Below, in pieces: positions 46,164 through 55,658 of a stretch of 64,000 nucleotides of DNA. The first letter of the stretch is position 1. Every line of letters begins with the position of its first letter. The notes under the pieces were generated by a model. It did no database searches, had not been told where the DNA came from, and worked only from the letters and a program-made list of their open reading frames with translations. Origin of the DNA: Helicobacter didelphidarum (GTDB taxonomy: Bacteria > Campylobacterota > Campylobacteria > Campylobacterales > Helicobacteraceae); the NCBI RefSeq assembly GCF_003364195.1, contig NZ_NXLQ01000001.1, positions 62,001 through 126,000 on the forward strand, given 5' to 3'. Position numbers and translations under genes: made by a program.

Positions 46164-47162
46164 TTATCTCGGTGTTTCTTTTAATAGTGGTATATTGAAA
46201 TTATCTCTTTTTTCCCGCCAATCTGGTATTTGTGTGCCATTATCTTGCGGAGGAATTATATTTGGAATTTGATTATTAGGTTGTTCACTATGTGGTGGAT
46301 TTTGTGATAAAGAATCTGTATTGTTAAACTGTTGGTCTAAGTTGTGATTTTGTGTTTGTGTCTCAGAGTCATTTTGAATTGGTGGTAAAATATTGTTTTG
46401 TTGTTGTTTTTCTTGGACAGATGTTTGAGTATCTAAATTCTTTGTATCTTGTTCTAAATCCTGTTTATTTTCTTGGATATTAGTTTTTACTTTAGAATCC
46501 AGTGAATCATCTATTGTCTCTTCATCTGATTGTGGTTCTTCTTTTGACATTACTGACGCATCATCTTGTTGTTCTGTTTTTGGTAGATAGACTCCCTGCA
46601 ATCGCTTTACTTCATCACCATATTTTTTGACACCATAACATTCTATTTTTGTGGTGTATGGTTCACCACGATATGGATAGTTTTCCATGACTTCAGATAT
46701 ATCCACACTCTGACCAACTTTTAGGTCCATAGGAATTTCTTTATTATAGACATATTTTGGTTTAGCGTAATTCAATGCAATATATTTAATTTTTGTAAAA
46801 CCAGAAGTCTTGGAAGTATCATAGAGAATCTGATGCGACATAATACATCCTGCTATGTTTCTTTTTCCTACATTTGTTATATTTGCGATGTATTGATATA
46901 CTTCTGAATAGTTATAAACACTGTCATAAGCTTTCTTTATTTCTACTTTGTATAATCTTTCTTCTAAGAAATATCGAACGACAAAAGGAATTGCAATGAT
47001 TAGTGTGAATCCGAGCAAGAAACATAAAATAGAAATAATTCTTTTGCGAAATGTTAAAAATGAGAGAAATATTAAACACATTGCTAAAAGTGCAAGTGCC
47101 GAAAATAAAATCATATCATACCAATGAAAATATGAAAAAAATTCAGTAATTTTCTCTTTCAT
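46164..47162 (-). CDS. DUF2393-like membrane protein with Gln/Asn-rich tail
   Basis: 332 residues. Two N-terminal membrane segments (about 18-38 and 42-62) are followed by a periplasmic domain like the epsilonproteobacterial DUF2393 family (NITNVGKRNIAGCIMSHQIL and IECYGVKKYGD). Function is unknown. From residue 205 on the chain is low-complexity, rich in Gln, Asn, Asp and Pro, and presumably disordered. The gene follows hisIE by 24 bases in an operon with ilvE and the SPFH gene. AAGG lies about ten bases before the ATG. Confidence 0.65.
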   Translation of the reverse strand: MKEKITEFFSYFHWYDMILFSALALLAMCLIFLSFLTFRKRIISILCFLLGFTLIIAIPFVVRYFLEERLYKVEIKKAYDSVYNYSEVYQYIANITNVGKRNIAGCIMSHQILYDTSKTSGFTKIKYIALNYAKPKYVYNKEIPMDLKVGQSVDISEVMENYPYRGEPYTTKIECYGVKKYGDEVKRLQGVYLPKTEQQDDASVMSKEEPQSDEETIDDSLDSKVKTNIQENKQDLEQDTKNLDTQTSVQEKQQQNNILPPIQNDSETQTQNHNLDQQFNNTDSLSQNPPHSEQPNNQIPNIIPPQDNGTQIPDWREKRDNFNIPLLKETPR

Positions 47163-47186
47163 GACTGACCAAACCTTGTTTTATAG

Positions 47187-47990
47187 CTATTCTTGATTAT
47201 GCTGCTTGCTAGAGAGAATTGTATTTTGTGCACGAGATTTTTTTTCATCGACACCACTTGTTCCCATTCGTCGTTCTAATTCTTGGTAGATTCTATCAGG
47301 ATGAATTTTCATACTGGCAAGTGCGACAAACATATGATAGAAAACATCAGCACATTCATACACAATTTCGCAAGTATTTTTATCTTTAAAGGCAAAGCAA
47401 AACTCTCCGGCTTCTTCAATAATTTTTTTTGCAATCGTATTCTCACCTTTTGCAAAAAGACTTGCTGTATAAGATTTATTAGAATCTGCATTTTTACGAT
47501 CTAATAAAATATGATAGAGTGTATCAAGGACACCATACATTTTCAAACTTTGTGTTATATTTTCATTTTGGTTTTGTAGATGATTTGTCTTGTTATATTG
47601 TCTATAAGATTGTATTGAATTGTTTAAAATATGTTGTGCAATTGGAATTACTTTAAAAAAGCAACTCGTTTCTCCGGTATGACAAGCATAACCTTTTTGC
47701 ACAACTTTTAATAGCATAGTGTCATTGTCACAATCAAACGATATTTCTTGAATCTCCTGAATATTCCCACTCGTTTCTCCTTTTTTCCATATTCTTTGTT
47801 TTGAACGAGAAAAATAATGAGCAATATGAGTTTCAATACTAAGTGATAAAGATTCTCGATTCATATAGGCTAACATAAGAACTTTGTTTGTTAAATAATC
47901 TTGAGTAATGCAGGGAATAAGACCATGACTATCCCATGCTATTATACTTTCTAATGTTTCTATACTATAATCTTGAATTATTTCTTTCAT
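47187..47990 (-). CDS. hisIE: Bifunctional HisI-HisE histidine biosynthesis protein
   Basis: 267 residues. HisI (phosphoribosyl-AMP cyclohydrolase) occupies about 1-115 with SRSKQRIWKKGETSGNIQEI and the zinc cysteines in SFDCDND and GYACHTGETSCFF. HisE (phosphoribosyl-ATP pyrophosphohydrolase) occupies the C-terminal 100 residues with GENTIAKKIIEEAGEF and ECADVFYHMFVAL. Together they catalyse steps two and three of histidine synthesis. The two domains are joined by a polar linker. I chose ATG 47990 over an upstream TTG at 48020. It lies between the SPFH gene and the DUF2393-like gene. Confidence 0.94.
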   Translation of the reverse strand: MKEIIQDYSIETLESIIAWDSHGLIPCITQDYLTNKVLMLAYMNRESLSLSIETHIAHYFSRSKQRIWKKGETSGNIQEIQEISFDCDNDTMLLKVVQKGYACHTGETSCFFKVIPIAQHILNNSIQSYRQYNKTNHLQNQNENITQSLKMYGVLDTLYHILLDRKNADSNKSYTASLFAKGENTIAKKIIEEAGEFCFAFKDKNTCEIVYECADVFYHMFVALASMKIHPDRIYQELERRMGTSGVDEKKSRAQNTILSSKQHNQE

Positions 47991-48052
47991 TCTTAAATCC
48001 CAATATTTGTTCAAAAACAATTATAATGATTTTATGTTGTTATAGATTTTCA

Positions 48053-49120
48053 TTATTGATTGCTAATTGTTGTCCTTTGTTTATTCTTAGAATCAACCCA
48101 AATGTTTGGCACTGCTCCACCTGGAGTTAGGAAAATCTGTGCGTCTCTATTGTCTCTTAAGGCCTCATTAAATTTACCTTGAATTTCAATTTGCCGTAGT
48201 TCAAGTAACCTTGAAGAAAGACTCTCGCTAACAAGTCTATTTGCTTCTGCTTGTCCTTTTGCTTCCGTGATTGATGCATCTGCTTTACCTTGTGCCCTTT
48301 CTCTTAGCGCATTTGCTTCTTGTTTTGCACGTTCCGCTTCTTGTTTTGCAACTTGTACTTGTTCAATTTTGTCTTTGATTTGTTGTGGTAAGATAATTTT
48401 TCGAAGTTCTAAGGAATCAAATTGAATTGACTGATCTTTAATCGAGGCTATTTTGTTCTTAAAACTCGCAATAATGAGCCTTGCTACTTCATCTCTTTTG
48501 CTTGGTAGTTCCTCTGCATTAAAGTTACCAACTGTACTAGCAACAGCTTCCGCGATATATGGAACAACGATATTTTCGTCCCATTGCATGGTATAATCGC
48601 GAATCATTGCTGAAGCTTTATCACCTTCCAATCTATATTTTAATGTCAACTCAATAGATACATCAAGTGCTTGCTTGTCACGCACCTGTATAGGACTTTT
48701 ATATTTTGTACTTGCGTTTTGACTTCTATCTGTATTATCATCGCTTATAAAATGTTGTGTTCGCACACGCGTATCTACAATAATAATATTTTGCAAAATT
48801 GGAACGAAAAAATGTAAACCTGGTAATAACGGTGCTGGTTGGTATTCCCCAAGATTTACTTTTATACCAACTTCACCTGAATTAATGACGATAAAGGGTC
48901 GCGCGAGGATAAAAAAGAATATTAAGATAGCAATTGTAATCAGAAAACCTACAAATTTTCCATTCATATTAGGCATTTGGATAGAATTCATATTAAATCC
49001 ACTACCATTATTTCGATTACTATTAGGGCGATTATTGCTATTATTGTTTGGTGGTGGAACATTTTGAGATGGTTGATTGTTGTTTTGTTTGCGTCTATGT
49101 TCGTTTAGATCTATTGGCAT
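48053..49120 (-). CDS. SPFH/prohibitin-domain membrane protein
   Basis: 355 residues: an Asn/Pro-rich cytoplasmic N-terminus (about 50 residues), one membrane segment (FVGFLITIAILIFFFILARP), then a prohibitin (PHB/SPFH) domain (INSGEVGIKVNLGEYQPAPL) and a long coiled coil with AERAKQEANALRERAQGKAD. SPFH proteins assemble into membrane microdomain scaffolds and HflK/C-like protease regulators. C. jejuni has the same neighbour pair, a prohibitin-like gene beside ilvE, so the order is conserved. AAAAGGAAATATAA precedes the ATG, 25 bases after ilvE. Confidence 0.9.
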   Translation of the reverse strand: MPIDLNEHRRKQNNNQPSQNVPPPNNNSNNRPNSNRNNGSGFNMNSIQMPNMNGKFVGFLITIAILIFFFILARPFIVINSGEVGIKVNLGEYQPAPLLPGLHFFVPILQNIIIVDTRVRTQHFISDDNTDRSQNASTKYKSPIQVRDKQALDVSIELTLKYRLEGDKASAMIRDYTMQWDENIVVPYIAEAVASTVGNFNAEELPSKRDEVARLIIASFKNKIASIKDQSIQFDSLELRKIILPQQIKDKIEQVQVAKQEAERAKQEANALRERAQGKADASITEAKGQAEANRLVSESLSSRLLELRQIEIQGKFNEALRDNRDAQIFLTPGGAVPNIWVDSKNKQRTTISNQ

Positions 49121-49145
49121 TTATATTTCCTTTTGACTTGTTAAA

Positions 49146-50069
49146 TTAATCAATGTATGTTAAAAAATCTTGGTATTTTTCACTTTTTCCCATAACAATT
49201 CTAAAAAATTCATCTTGCAATTTTTTTGTCATTTCACCACGACTACCATTGCCAATTTTTCTGAAATCTACTTCACAAATAGGTGTAATTTCCGCTGCAG
49301 TTCCTGTGAAAAATGCTTCATCTGCAACATAAACTTCATCTCGTGTAATGCGTCTTTGTTCTACTGGGATACTTAAATCTTTTGCAATGCACAATACAGT
49401 ATCTTGTGTGATAGATTCTAATGAATTATCATATGGAGGTGTGATAAGTTTCCCGTTTTTTATGATAAAAAAACATTCACCACTACCTTCTGCAATAAAA
49501 CCATTATCATCAAGCAACAATGCTTCTTCGAATCCACATGCAATTGCCTCGTGCTTTGCCATTTGAGAGTTAAGATAGTTTGCCACTGCTTTTGCTTTCC
49601 CCATGCTTGATTTAATATTATTGCGAACAAAGGAACTGATTTTTACACGAATCCCTTTATTGAGTGCTTCTTCTCCTAAATATGCTCCCCATTCCCATGA
49701 AGCAATAGCAACATCGACGGGAGAATTGAGATGATATACACCCATTGCTCCGTATCCTAAATATATAATTGGTCGGAGATAAACATTACTTCTATAGTCA
49801 ACTTTATTTGCACGAAGTAATTCTATTTGTGCTTGTTTTAACTCTTCTTTGCTATATGGACATTGAATCATGACAATTTTTGCACTATTGAGCAACCTTG
49901 CGGTATGTTCTTCAAGTCGAAATATAGCCAATCCATTATCTGTCATATACGCTCTAGTTCCCTCAAATACACCATTCCCATAATGTAGTGTATGAGTTAA
50001 AATATGCGTTGTAGCTTCTTTCCATGGAATAAGCTTACCATTTTTCCATATATATTTTGATTCTGTCAT
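49146..50069 (-). CDS. ilvE: Branched-chain amino acid aminotransferase
   Basis: 307 residues of fold-type IV PLP aminotransferase. LHYGNGVFEGTRAY is the N-terminal signature; the PLP lysine is in MGKAKAVANYLNSQMAK, and EGSGECFFIIKNGKLITPP and DEAFFTGTAAEITPI complete the family pattern. It makes the final step of Ile, Leu and Val synthesis. It heads a leftward operon ilvE-SPFH-hisIE-DUF2393-like. AAGGA before the ATG supports the start; a G8 homopolymer (C8 in this reading direction) lies about 320 bases upstream. Confidence 0.96.
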   Translation of the reverse strand: MTESKYIWKNGKLIPWKEATTHILTHTLHYGNGVFEGTRAYMTDNGLAIFRLEEHTARLLNSAKIVMIQCPYSKEELKQAQIELLRANKVDYRSNVYLRPIIYLGYGAMGVYHLNSPVDVAIASWEWGAYLGEEALNKGIRVKISSFVRNNIKSSMGKAKAVANYLNSQMAKHEAIACGFEEALLLDDNGFIAEGSGECFFIIKNGKLITPPYDNSLESITQDTVLCIAKDLSIPVEQRRITRDEVYVADEAFFTGTAAEITPICEVDFRKIGNGSRGEMTKKLQDEFFRIVMGKSEKYQDFLTYID

Positions 50070-50412
50070 TACTGTCCTTATTATAGTTTTATTTGGTGTT
50101 TAAGACTTTATGAAACTAAATAAATTAAGCGTTAAATTTGTGATTCTACCACAAAAGTTATAATATAATCTGTTTTTCAAAATTTTTACATGAAAATATT
50201 GCATTGAAAATTAAATAACCGAAATAATTATAATATAAACTTTGTAGTTTTAACAAATTTTTATTTTTTACTATCAAATATTTGAATGACTTGCAACAGA
50301 GAAGATTTTTTGGTTGTAATATTGCTCTATCTATCGTATTCTTTGGTATTCATAGTATAATCAGGAGTGGTCTTTTTTGATTTTTTTGGGGGGGGTGGGG
50401 CTTATTAAGGTC
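50070..50412. other. Intergenic region with a G8 homopolymer
   Basis: About 343 bases between the coiled-coil gene and ilvE, both leftward. No gene is visible. At 50381-50400 the plus strand reads T7, G8, T, G4, by far the longest G run in the window, 12 bases past the coiled-coil gene stop codon. It may affect ilvE expression or be a remnant of a phase-variable gene. Confidence 0.5.
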
Positions 50413-51357
50413 CTATTTATTATGTAAATTTAGGTTATCATCACGCAAAAAACTATTAAGTTGCTGAAACATTTCTTCTACTTTTTCTTTTTTCTTGTCA
50501 ATTTTTTCCATTCTTTTATTCAAATCAATATCTAAATTTATATCTATTTCAGAATCTTCATTATATTCTAACCCCATAGATTTTGCATTAGTTTTCATGT
50601 TTTGTATTTTGAAGTTTGGATTTTGTGTTTTTAATTTTGTATTTGAAATAGGTTGAAAGTCTTCGTTTTCAGGTGTAATCATTTTACTTTGCATATTTTC
50701 TCTGAAATTATCTTCCTCAGATAAATCACGTAACTCAATTGTTAATTTTTTATTAGTTAATTCCAATTCATTGATTCTATCTTTCAAGCGAAAAAGCCTT
50801 TTTCCTACTCGTTGATACACTTCATAGACATCTTCGGAATATACAACTTGTGCGACACGAGCCATAGCTGTGGCACCATTTTTTATATGGACACTCACTG
50901 TGCTTAAAGGTTGAAATTTTTGAATCATATCTTCAAAATCCAACATATCTGTTTGATTATCTTCTTTTTGTAATATAAAACTTTCTTGAAAGTCAGAAGA
51001 CTCATTTGATTGTGATTGCTTCCCTTGCATAATTTTTGTCTTGTAAAATTGTGCTTTAGAACGCATATCTTCTAATTGTGCTTTAATTGTATCAAGCTCG
51101 TCATTCGCATCTTTTAAAAGATTATTAGCATCTACTATTTCTGCAGTAATTATCTTAAGTTGTCTTTCCTTATCTTTAATAAGAGAGTCATATTCTTGTA
51201 AATTTTCAATGAATTCTTTTTTCTTGTTTTCAAATATTTTAGCGATTTGCCATGATTCTTTAATTGTTTCTGCTTTTGCAATGAATTCTAAAAAAATTTC
51301 TTGTTCATCAATATTTTGAATCATATGTGCCAACACTTCTCGTTCGTCTTCTTTCAA
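50413..51357 (-). CDS. Coiled-coil protein of unknown function
   Basis: 314 residues, no recognisable family. Residues 40-110 (KDKERQLKIITAEIVDANNL and on) and 185-215 form coiled coils; a central VHIKNGATAMARVAQVVYSE segment may be a small folded unit, and the C-terminus has another short coil. There is no signal peptide. It begins with TTG at 51357, with AGGAG seven bases before it, only 11 bases after hypA, so it is translated from the hypA mRNA. A link with hydrogenase/nickel maturation is possible but unproven. Confidence 0.65.
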   Translation of the reverse strand: MKEDEREVLAHMIQNIDEQEIFLEFIAKAETIKESWQIAKIFENKKKEFIENLQEYDSLIKDKERQLKIITAEIVDANNLLKDANDELDTIKAQLEDMRSKAQFYKTKIMQGKQSQSNESSDFQESFILQKEDNQTDMLDFEDMIQKFQPLSTVSVHIKNGATAMARVAQVVYSEDVYEVYQRVGKRLFRLKDRINELELTNKKLTIELRDLSEEDNFRENMQSKMITPENEDFQPISNTKLKTQNPNFKIQNMKTNAKSMGLEYNEDSEIDINLDIDLNKRMEKIDKKKEKVEEMFQQLNSFLRDDNLNLHNK

Positions 51358-51368
51358 ATTATGCTCCT

Positions 51369-51716
51369 TTATTTAATCTCAAGTTCTATGCTTTCAAGTT
51401 TTATATCTCTACCCTTTGCAATAAAGGTATTTTCACTCTTACAAAATGGACAAGTTGGATTTTCGAGATTGTGAAAGCTTTGTTTGCAATCATTACATTC
51501 TATTGAAACTTGTTCTGTAATTATGGTAATTTCAGCATGTGATAATTCATCATATTCAACTTTCAAAATATCAAATGCACTTATTAACAATGATTTCTCA
51601 ATATTCGATCGTTCGCCAACACTAATAATAATATTTGTAGCATTTGTCGCATGATTTATTCTAATTTGTTCCATACAAAGTTCAAGCAATGAGGCAATAA
51701 CCGAATATTCATGCAT
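51369..51716 (-). CDS. hypA: Hydrogenase/urease nickel maturation protein HypA
   Basis: 115 residues. The N-terminal MHEYSV (nickel ligand His2) and the zinc-binding pair CNDC...CPFC are those of HypA. The region VGERSNIEKSLLISAFDILK matches the Helicobacter family. It delivers nickel to [NiFe]-hydrogenase and, in urease-positive species, to urease. AAAGGGAG precedes the ATG. Neither hydrogenase nor urease genes are in the window. It sits between a membrane-protein gene and the coiled-coil gene in one leftward operon. Confidence 0.95.
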   Translation of the reverse strand: MHEYSVIASLLELCMEQIRINHATNATNIIISVGERSNIEKSLLISAFDILKVEYDELSHAEITIITEQVSIECNDCKQSFHNLENPTCPFCKSENTFIAKGRDIKLESIELEIK

Positions 51717-51734
51717 ATATTTCTCCCTTTATCT

Positions 51735-52340
51735 CTAATGTCGTGGTATGTGCGGTTTTAATAATGCAACATGAAAATTTTCCCAAGACATAGGCATACT
51801 TTGGATACATACGCACAATCCACACACAAGCACATCAAACATTGCATGATAAATATCAATTGAGCTGGAAAAAATCATCCAAAGTAGAAATACACAAAGC
51901 ATTAATATACCACATACACGATCGGTGCAATATCCAACTGCAATAAATATTCCAATAATGAGAATCTTGTAATTAGTTGATCCATAAGACCATTCAAAGA
52001 TTCCAAAAGTATTACATGCAAATAATATCCATGCAAAAAATAAAAATATCATTCCTTTATAGCTTATTATTATACCGATTTGATTAACAAAACTTCTTAT
52101 AATTGATAAAATACACACAAGAGCAAGTAAAAAACTTGGTATATCAAAGAGACTATAAAGTAACCGTGCGATACTATATTTTCCAAAATGTATCAGACAA
52201 ATAATAAAAATAAAAATTGCAAGACCAGCTTTAAGTGTTGTATTAATTGTGAAAAGTCCTGCAATTCTAGCAAATGATATTATTGTGAGTGTGAAAGCTG
52301 TGCAAAAAAGTGCATAGACAACAATAGCATAAATATCCAT
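51735..52340 (-). CDS. Unrecognised polytopic membrane protein
   Basis: 201 residues made almost entirely of membrane segments (five or six, for example LKAGLAIFIFIICLIHFG and MLCVFLLWMIFSSSIDIY), ending in the short cytoplasmic tail SWENFHVALLKPHIPRH. No family is recognisable. It is first in the leftward operon that continues with hypA, 18 bases apart. GAGG before the ATG supports the start. Its place invites the idea of a metal or ion role, but nothing in the sequence shows this. Confidence 0.6.
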   Translation of the reverse strand: MDIYAIVVYALFCTAFTLTIISFARIAGLFTINTTLKAGLAIFIFIICLIHFGKYSIARLLYSLFDIPSFLLALVCILSIIRSFVNQIGIIISYKGMIFLFFAWILFACNTFGIFEWSYGSTNYKILIIGIFIAVGYCTDRVCGILMLCVFLLWMIFSSSIDIYHAMFDVLVCGLCVCIQSMPMSWENFHVALLKPHIPRH

Positions 52341-52718
52341 ATGTAACCTCTAAGTATATTGCTTATGCTTAACTCAAAATTATATAATATCTTTGTAGAT
52401 TTTTAATTTAAAATATACATGATTTTAGAAAATTGAATATAAAATATTTTTTGGAAAAAGTGAGAGAAATATTTTATTTAACACCTAATTTAAAGATTTT
52501 TTAGTTTTTTAAAAAAACATATTGATACCTTATTAACCTATGATTTCACATAATTAAAGAAAATATTTTGGAGTATTTTGAGATTTTTTAATGTGAGATG
52601 GAGATTATTTCAATATAATTTTGTATTACGAAAAATATTTAAAACTTCATCAGTTTTTAAGAAATAGTATAGAATTTGCTTAAACTTTATATTTGGGTAT
52701 TCAATTAAAGGAAGCATA
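52341..52718. other. Divergent intergenic region
   Basis: About 378 bases between the hypA operon and lptC, highly AT-rich. I see no gene and no structured element; promoters for both sides must lie here, but no TGnTATAAT box stands out. Confidence 0.35.
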
Positions 52719-53309
52719 ATGAATAAAAAAAAAGCTATTTTTAGAATCTTTTTAACTACCAAATCAATTATGAAAGCTTTTTTACAAAAGATTGACTTTA
52801 TGTTACTATTTTTTCTTGCATTATTTATGCTTACCCTTACTTCCTTTTTCTTCTTTGAAATGCCAATGAAGAATTACAAGAAACATAATGAACTCCCTAT
52901 AATGGAGATTCATCAATTTATTTTACATCGTTTTAATGAACAATATATTGATATAAATATTAGCGGAGAAAGTATGCAACAATATCAAGAAAAAGAGGTT
53001 TATAAAAATTTTCTTGGGAGCAAATTTAATGATGATGGTTCTATTGAACATCTTGATGGTAAAGAGGTATGGCATATTGGAGATGAGTATGATTTTATTT
53101 TGGGGATAAATTATAGAAAAACTCCTTATATTAAGTTTTTTTCAGAAAAAGGGGTGTATAATATTGTAACTGAAGTTTTTATGGGAAAAGGCGATTTTTT
53201 CATCGAAGATGAAGGAATGAAAACTATGGGGAAGAATATTTTTTATGATAAGAAAACTGATGTAATTACTGCACACAATATTAATTCACAAATTTTGAAA
53301 GTTAAGTAG
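52719..53309 (+). CDS. lptC: LPS export periplasmic-bridge protein LptC-like
   Basis: 196 residues. One membrane segment (DFMLLFFLALFMLTLTSFFF) near residues 28-47 is followed by a beta-rich periplasmic domain ending GMKTMGKNIFYDKKTDVITA, the pattern of LptC (YrbK). It passes LPS from the LptBFG pump to LptA, whose gene starts 11 bases later. An A9 run at codons 2-5 (52725-52733) could slip; the internal Met at residue 18 (MKAFLQK) could then restore a usable product. AAAGGAAG precedes the ATG. It is recognised mainly from layout and neighbour. Confidence 0.8.
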   Translation: MNKKKAIFRIFLTTKSIMKAFLQKIDFMLLFFLALFMLTLTSFFFFEMPMKNYKKHNELPIMEIHQFILHRFNEQYIDINISGESMQQYQEKEVYKNFLGSKFNDDGSIEHLDGKEVWHIGDEYDFILGINYRKTPYIKFFSEKGVYNIVTEVFMGKGDFFIEDEGMKTMGKNIFYDKKTDVITAHNINSQILKVK

Positions 53310-53320
53310 GAGAACTGAAT

Positions 53321-53794
53321 ATGTATACATTAAAATCTTTGCTTTTTCTACTTTTTTTGCAACAATATGTATTCGCAGCAAAGGCTGATGTCATAGATAT
53401 TATTGCAAAGAATTTTCAAAGTGTAGGAAATGTTACAACGATTACAGGTGATGTGAGAATCAAAAAAGGGAATGACTTACTTTATTCTGATAAAGTTGTT
53501 GTATTTACAGATAATAATCGCAAACCATTTTCTTACGAGGCAACTGGTAATGTGAAATTTACTATTATAACAACTGATAAGCGAGAATTAAAGGGAAGTG
53601 GCAATAGGCTTGTTTATGATGTGAAAAAAAATCAATATACGCTCTATGATAATGCCATAATTCAAGAAACTGGTAAAGCAAATTTGCTCAAGGGAGACGA
53701 AATAGTTTTATCTGCTGATGGTGAATATGCAAATATTGTCGGAAAGACAACGAAACCAGCGAGAGTGATATTCTCACTTGAAACCACAGAATAA
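53321..53794 (+). CDS. lptA: LPS transport periplasmic protein LptA
   Basis: 157 residues. After a signal peptide (YTLKSLLFLLFLQQYVFA) comes an OstA-like beta-jellyroll with TITGDVRIKKGNDLLYSDKV, EATGNVKF, GSGNRLVYDVKKNQYTLYDN and NLLKGDEIVLS. LptA forms the bridge that carries LPS across the periplasm. It lies between lptC and a chemoreceptor gene, all likely one transcript. GGAG precedes the ATG. The more usual next gene in relatives, engB, is at 36062 here. Confidence 0.92.
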   Translation: MYTLKSLLFLLFLQQYVFAAKADVIDIIAKNFQSVGNVTTITGDVRIKKGNDLLYSDKVVVFTDNNRKPFSYEATGNVKFTIITTDKRELKGSGNRLVYDVKKNQYTLYDNAIIQETGKANLLKGDEIVLSADGEYANIVGKTTKPARVIFSLETTE

Positions 53795-53821
53795 TAGCCC
53801 AATATAAAGTAAGGAGTTAGT

Positions 53822-55408
53822 ATGCTAAAAACTTTTCGTGCCAAAGTTTTATTTACATTACTCTTGTTTATTGCAATTGGTTGTGGTGGTTTATATATAA
53901 TTATTTCCAATGGCTATAAGAATATGGCGGCGAGAGAAGGAGAAGATGTTGCCAAAATGCTTGGGGCTTCTATTTTCCAAACAATTCGCATGAGTATGAA
54001 TTTTGGTGATAGAGAAATTATGGATGCGAGTATGGAAGAAGCCAGACAGATTCAAGGAATTAAAGATGCTACAATCTTTCGTTCTGATATTGTAAATGAA
54101 ATATATAGCCCCACAGAGAAACAAACGCAACGAGAGGATATTGGTAAAATATTTAAATCCAAAGAGCAAAGTCTATTGCCCGATAAATCAATTGATGGTT
54201 TTATATTGCACAAACCATTAATTGCAAATGAAAGTTGTTTGCAATGTCATGCAAATGCAAATAATGGCGATGTGCTTGGAGTGTTGGAGTTAAAGCTTTC
54301 AATGAGCAATATTTATGAGCAAATTGATGAAACACAAAATTATCTTTTATTTACGATGATTGGAGCTGGGATATTAGCAATTGTCGGGCTTTATTTTTTC
54401 TTTGATAGAGAATTGGTAAAACCATTGAATCGTCTAAAAGATATGGCACGGGATCTTACTGAAGGTGGTAGCGGTGATTTAACAAAAAGAATATCAATTA
54501 AAAGTCATGATGAAGTTGGTGTAGCTTCTTCATATGTTAATCGCTTTATTGAAACAATACAAAATACGATCTCACTAAGTAAGGGGGTAAGTGAAGAAAA
54601 TACACGAACCTGTTTGCAGCTTTCGCAAATATCAACAACTTTGTCAAAAAATTCAGATGAGCAATTCAGTGCTGTTGATAAAGTAAATCAATTAACACAA
54701 AATATCGATAATCAGATTATCGTTGTCGAAACTACAACCAGTCAAACACTTAATGATATTGTAGAAACTGAAAATACTTTGGAAGATTTTGTTAAAAATC
54801 TACAAGATTCTATTGCACTAATTACAGAATCTGCAGAACAACAAGAGCAAGTTGTTCATTATGTCCAAGATCTTACTGAACATGCCAATAATATTCGTGC
54901 AATTCTCGCCTTAATTCATGATATTTCTGAACAAACAAATGTTTTAGCTCTTAATGCCTCAATAGAGGCAGCAAGAGCAGGAGAACATGGGAGGAGTTTT
55001 GCTATTGTGGCAGATCATGTAAAACAACTTGCACAACGCACACAAAAATCATTAGGTGAAATTGAAAGTAATATTGGTCTTGTTTCGCAGAGTATATCTG
55101 ATGTCCAACAAACTATTACTGATGTAACAACACGAATGCATAAAATTACAGATAATACTACTCCTCTTATCACACATGCAAATAGCACAAAAGACAAGTT
55201 GCAAGTTACAAAAGATAATTCTTTAAAGCTAAAAGATATTAGTAGCACAATTGCTTATCATATTCGAGAACTTAATGAGATGATGGAAACAATTATACAT
55301 TTTAGTAGTAGCACACAAGATGTAGGTCATAATGTTCAAGTTGTTATCAATGATATGACAAAAAAAGCTCAATCTTTGGAAAAATCTATTTCAAAATTTA
55401 AAACCTGA
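53822..55408 (+). CDS. Methyl-accepting chemoreceptor with a CxxCH periplasmic sensor
   Basis: 528 residues. A first membrane segment (about 8-28) is followed by a periplasmic domain of about 150 residues resembling DUF3365/Tll0287-type sensors, with Cys139-Leu-Gln-Cys142-His143 in [12 protein letters not shown], a c-type haem attachment motif. Then come a second membrane segment (about 178-197), a HAMP linker ([19 protein letters not shown]), and a signalling domain with the conserved hairpin tip [20 protein letters not shown]. It should sense redox state or a haem ligand and talk to CheA/CheW. Cytochrome c synthase is encoded in this window. It follows lptA by 27 bases. Confidence 0.88.
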   Translation: MLKTFRAKVLFTLLLFIAIGCGGLYIIISNGYKNMAAREGEDVAKMLGASIFQTIRMSMNFGDREIMDASMEEARQIQGIKDATIFRSDIVNEIYSPTEKQTQREDIGKIFKSKEQSLLPDKSIDGFILHKPLIANESCLQCHANANNGDVLGVLELKLSMSNIYEQIDETQNYLLFTMIGAGILAIVGLYFFFDRELVKPLNRLKDMARDLTEGGSGDLTKRISIKSHDEVGVASSYVNRFIETIQNTISLSKGVSEENTRTCLQLSQISTTLSKNSDEQFSAVDKVNQLTQNIDNQIIVVETTTSQTLNDIVETENTLEDFVKNLQDSIALITESAEQQEQVVHYVQDLTEHANNIRAILALIHDISEQTNVLALNASIEAARAGEHGRSFAIVADHVKQLAQRTQKSLGEIESNIGLVSQSISDVQQTITDVTTRMHKITDNTTPLITHANSTKDKLQVTKDNSLKLKDISSTIAYHIRELNEMMETIIHFSSSTQDVGHNVQVVINDMTKKAQSLEKSISKFKT

Positions 55409-55658
55409 CTATTAAAAAATATTAGAAGTATTAATAAATTTATTCTTATTAATACGAAGTTAATGTATTATCAGAATTGTAAAAGTTAAAACTTCTTGCA
55501 TATTCTAATATGATATGAATATGCTACCCTCTTTTGAGAAATTATGTGGCTTTTCGTGTTTTGTAGATTCTGATATTTCTAATATAATTGGATTGTGTAT
55601 TGGAAAACAAAATCTTTTTAGCTTTTTATTTTCGATTTATTATACTTAAGGACGAAAA

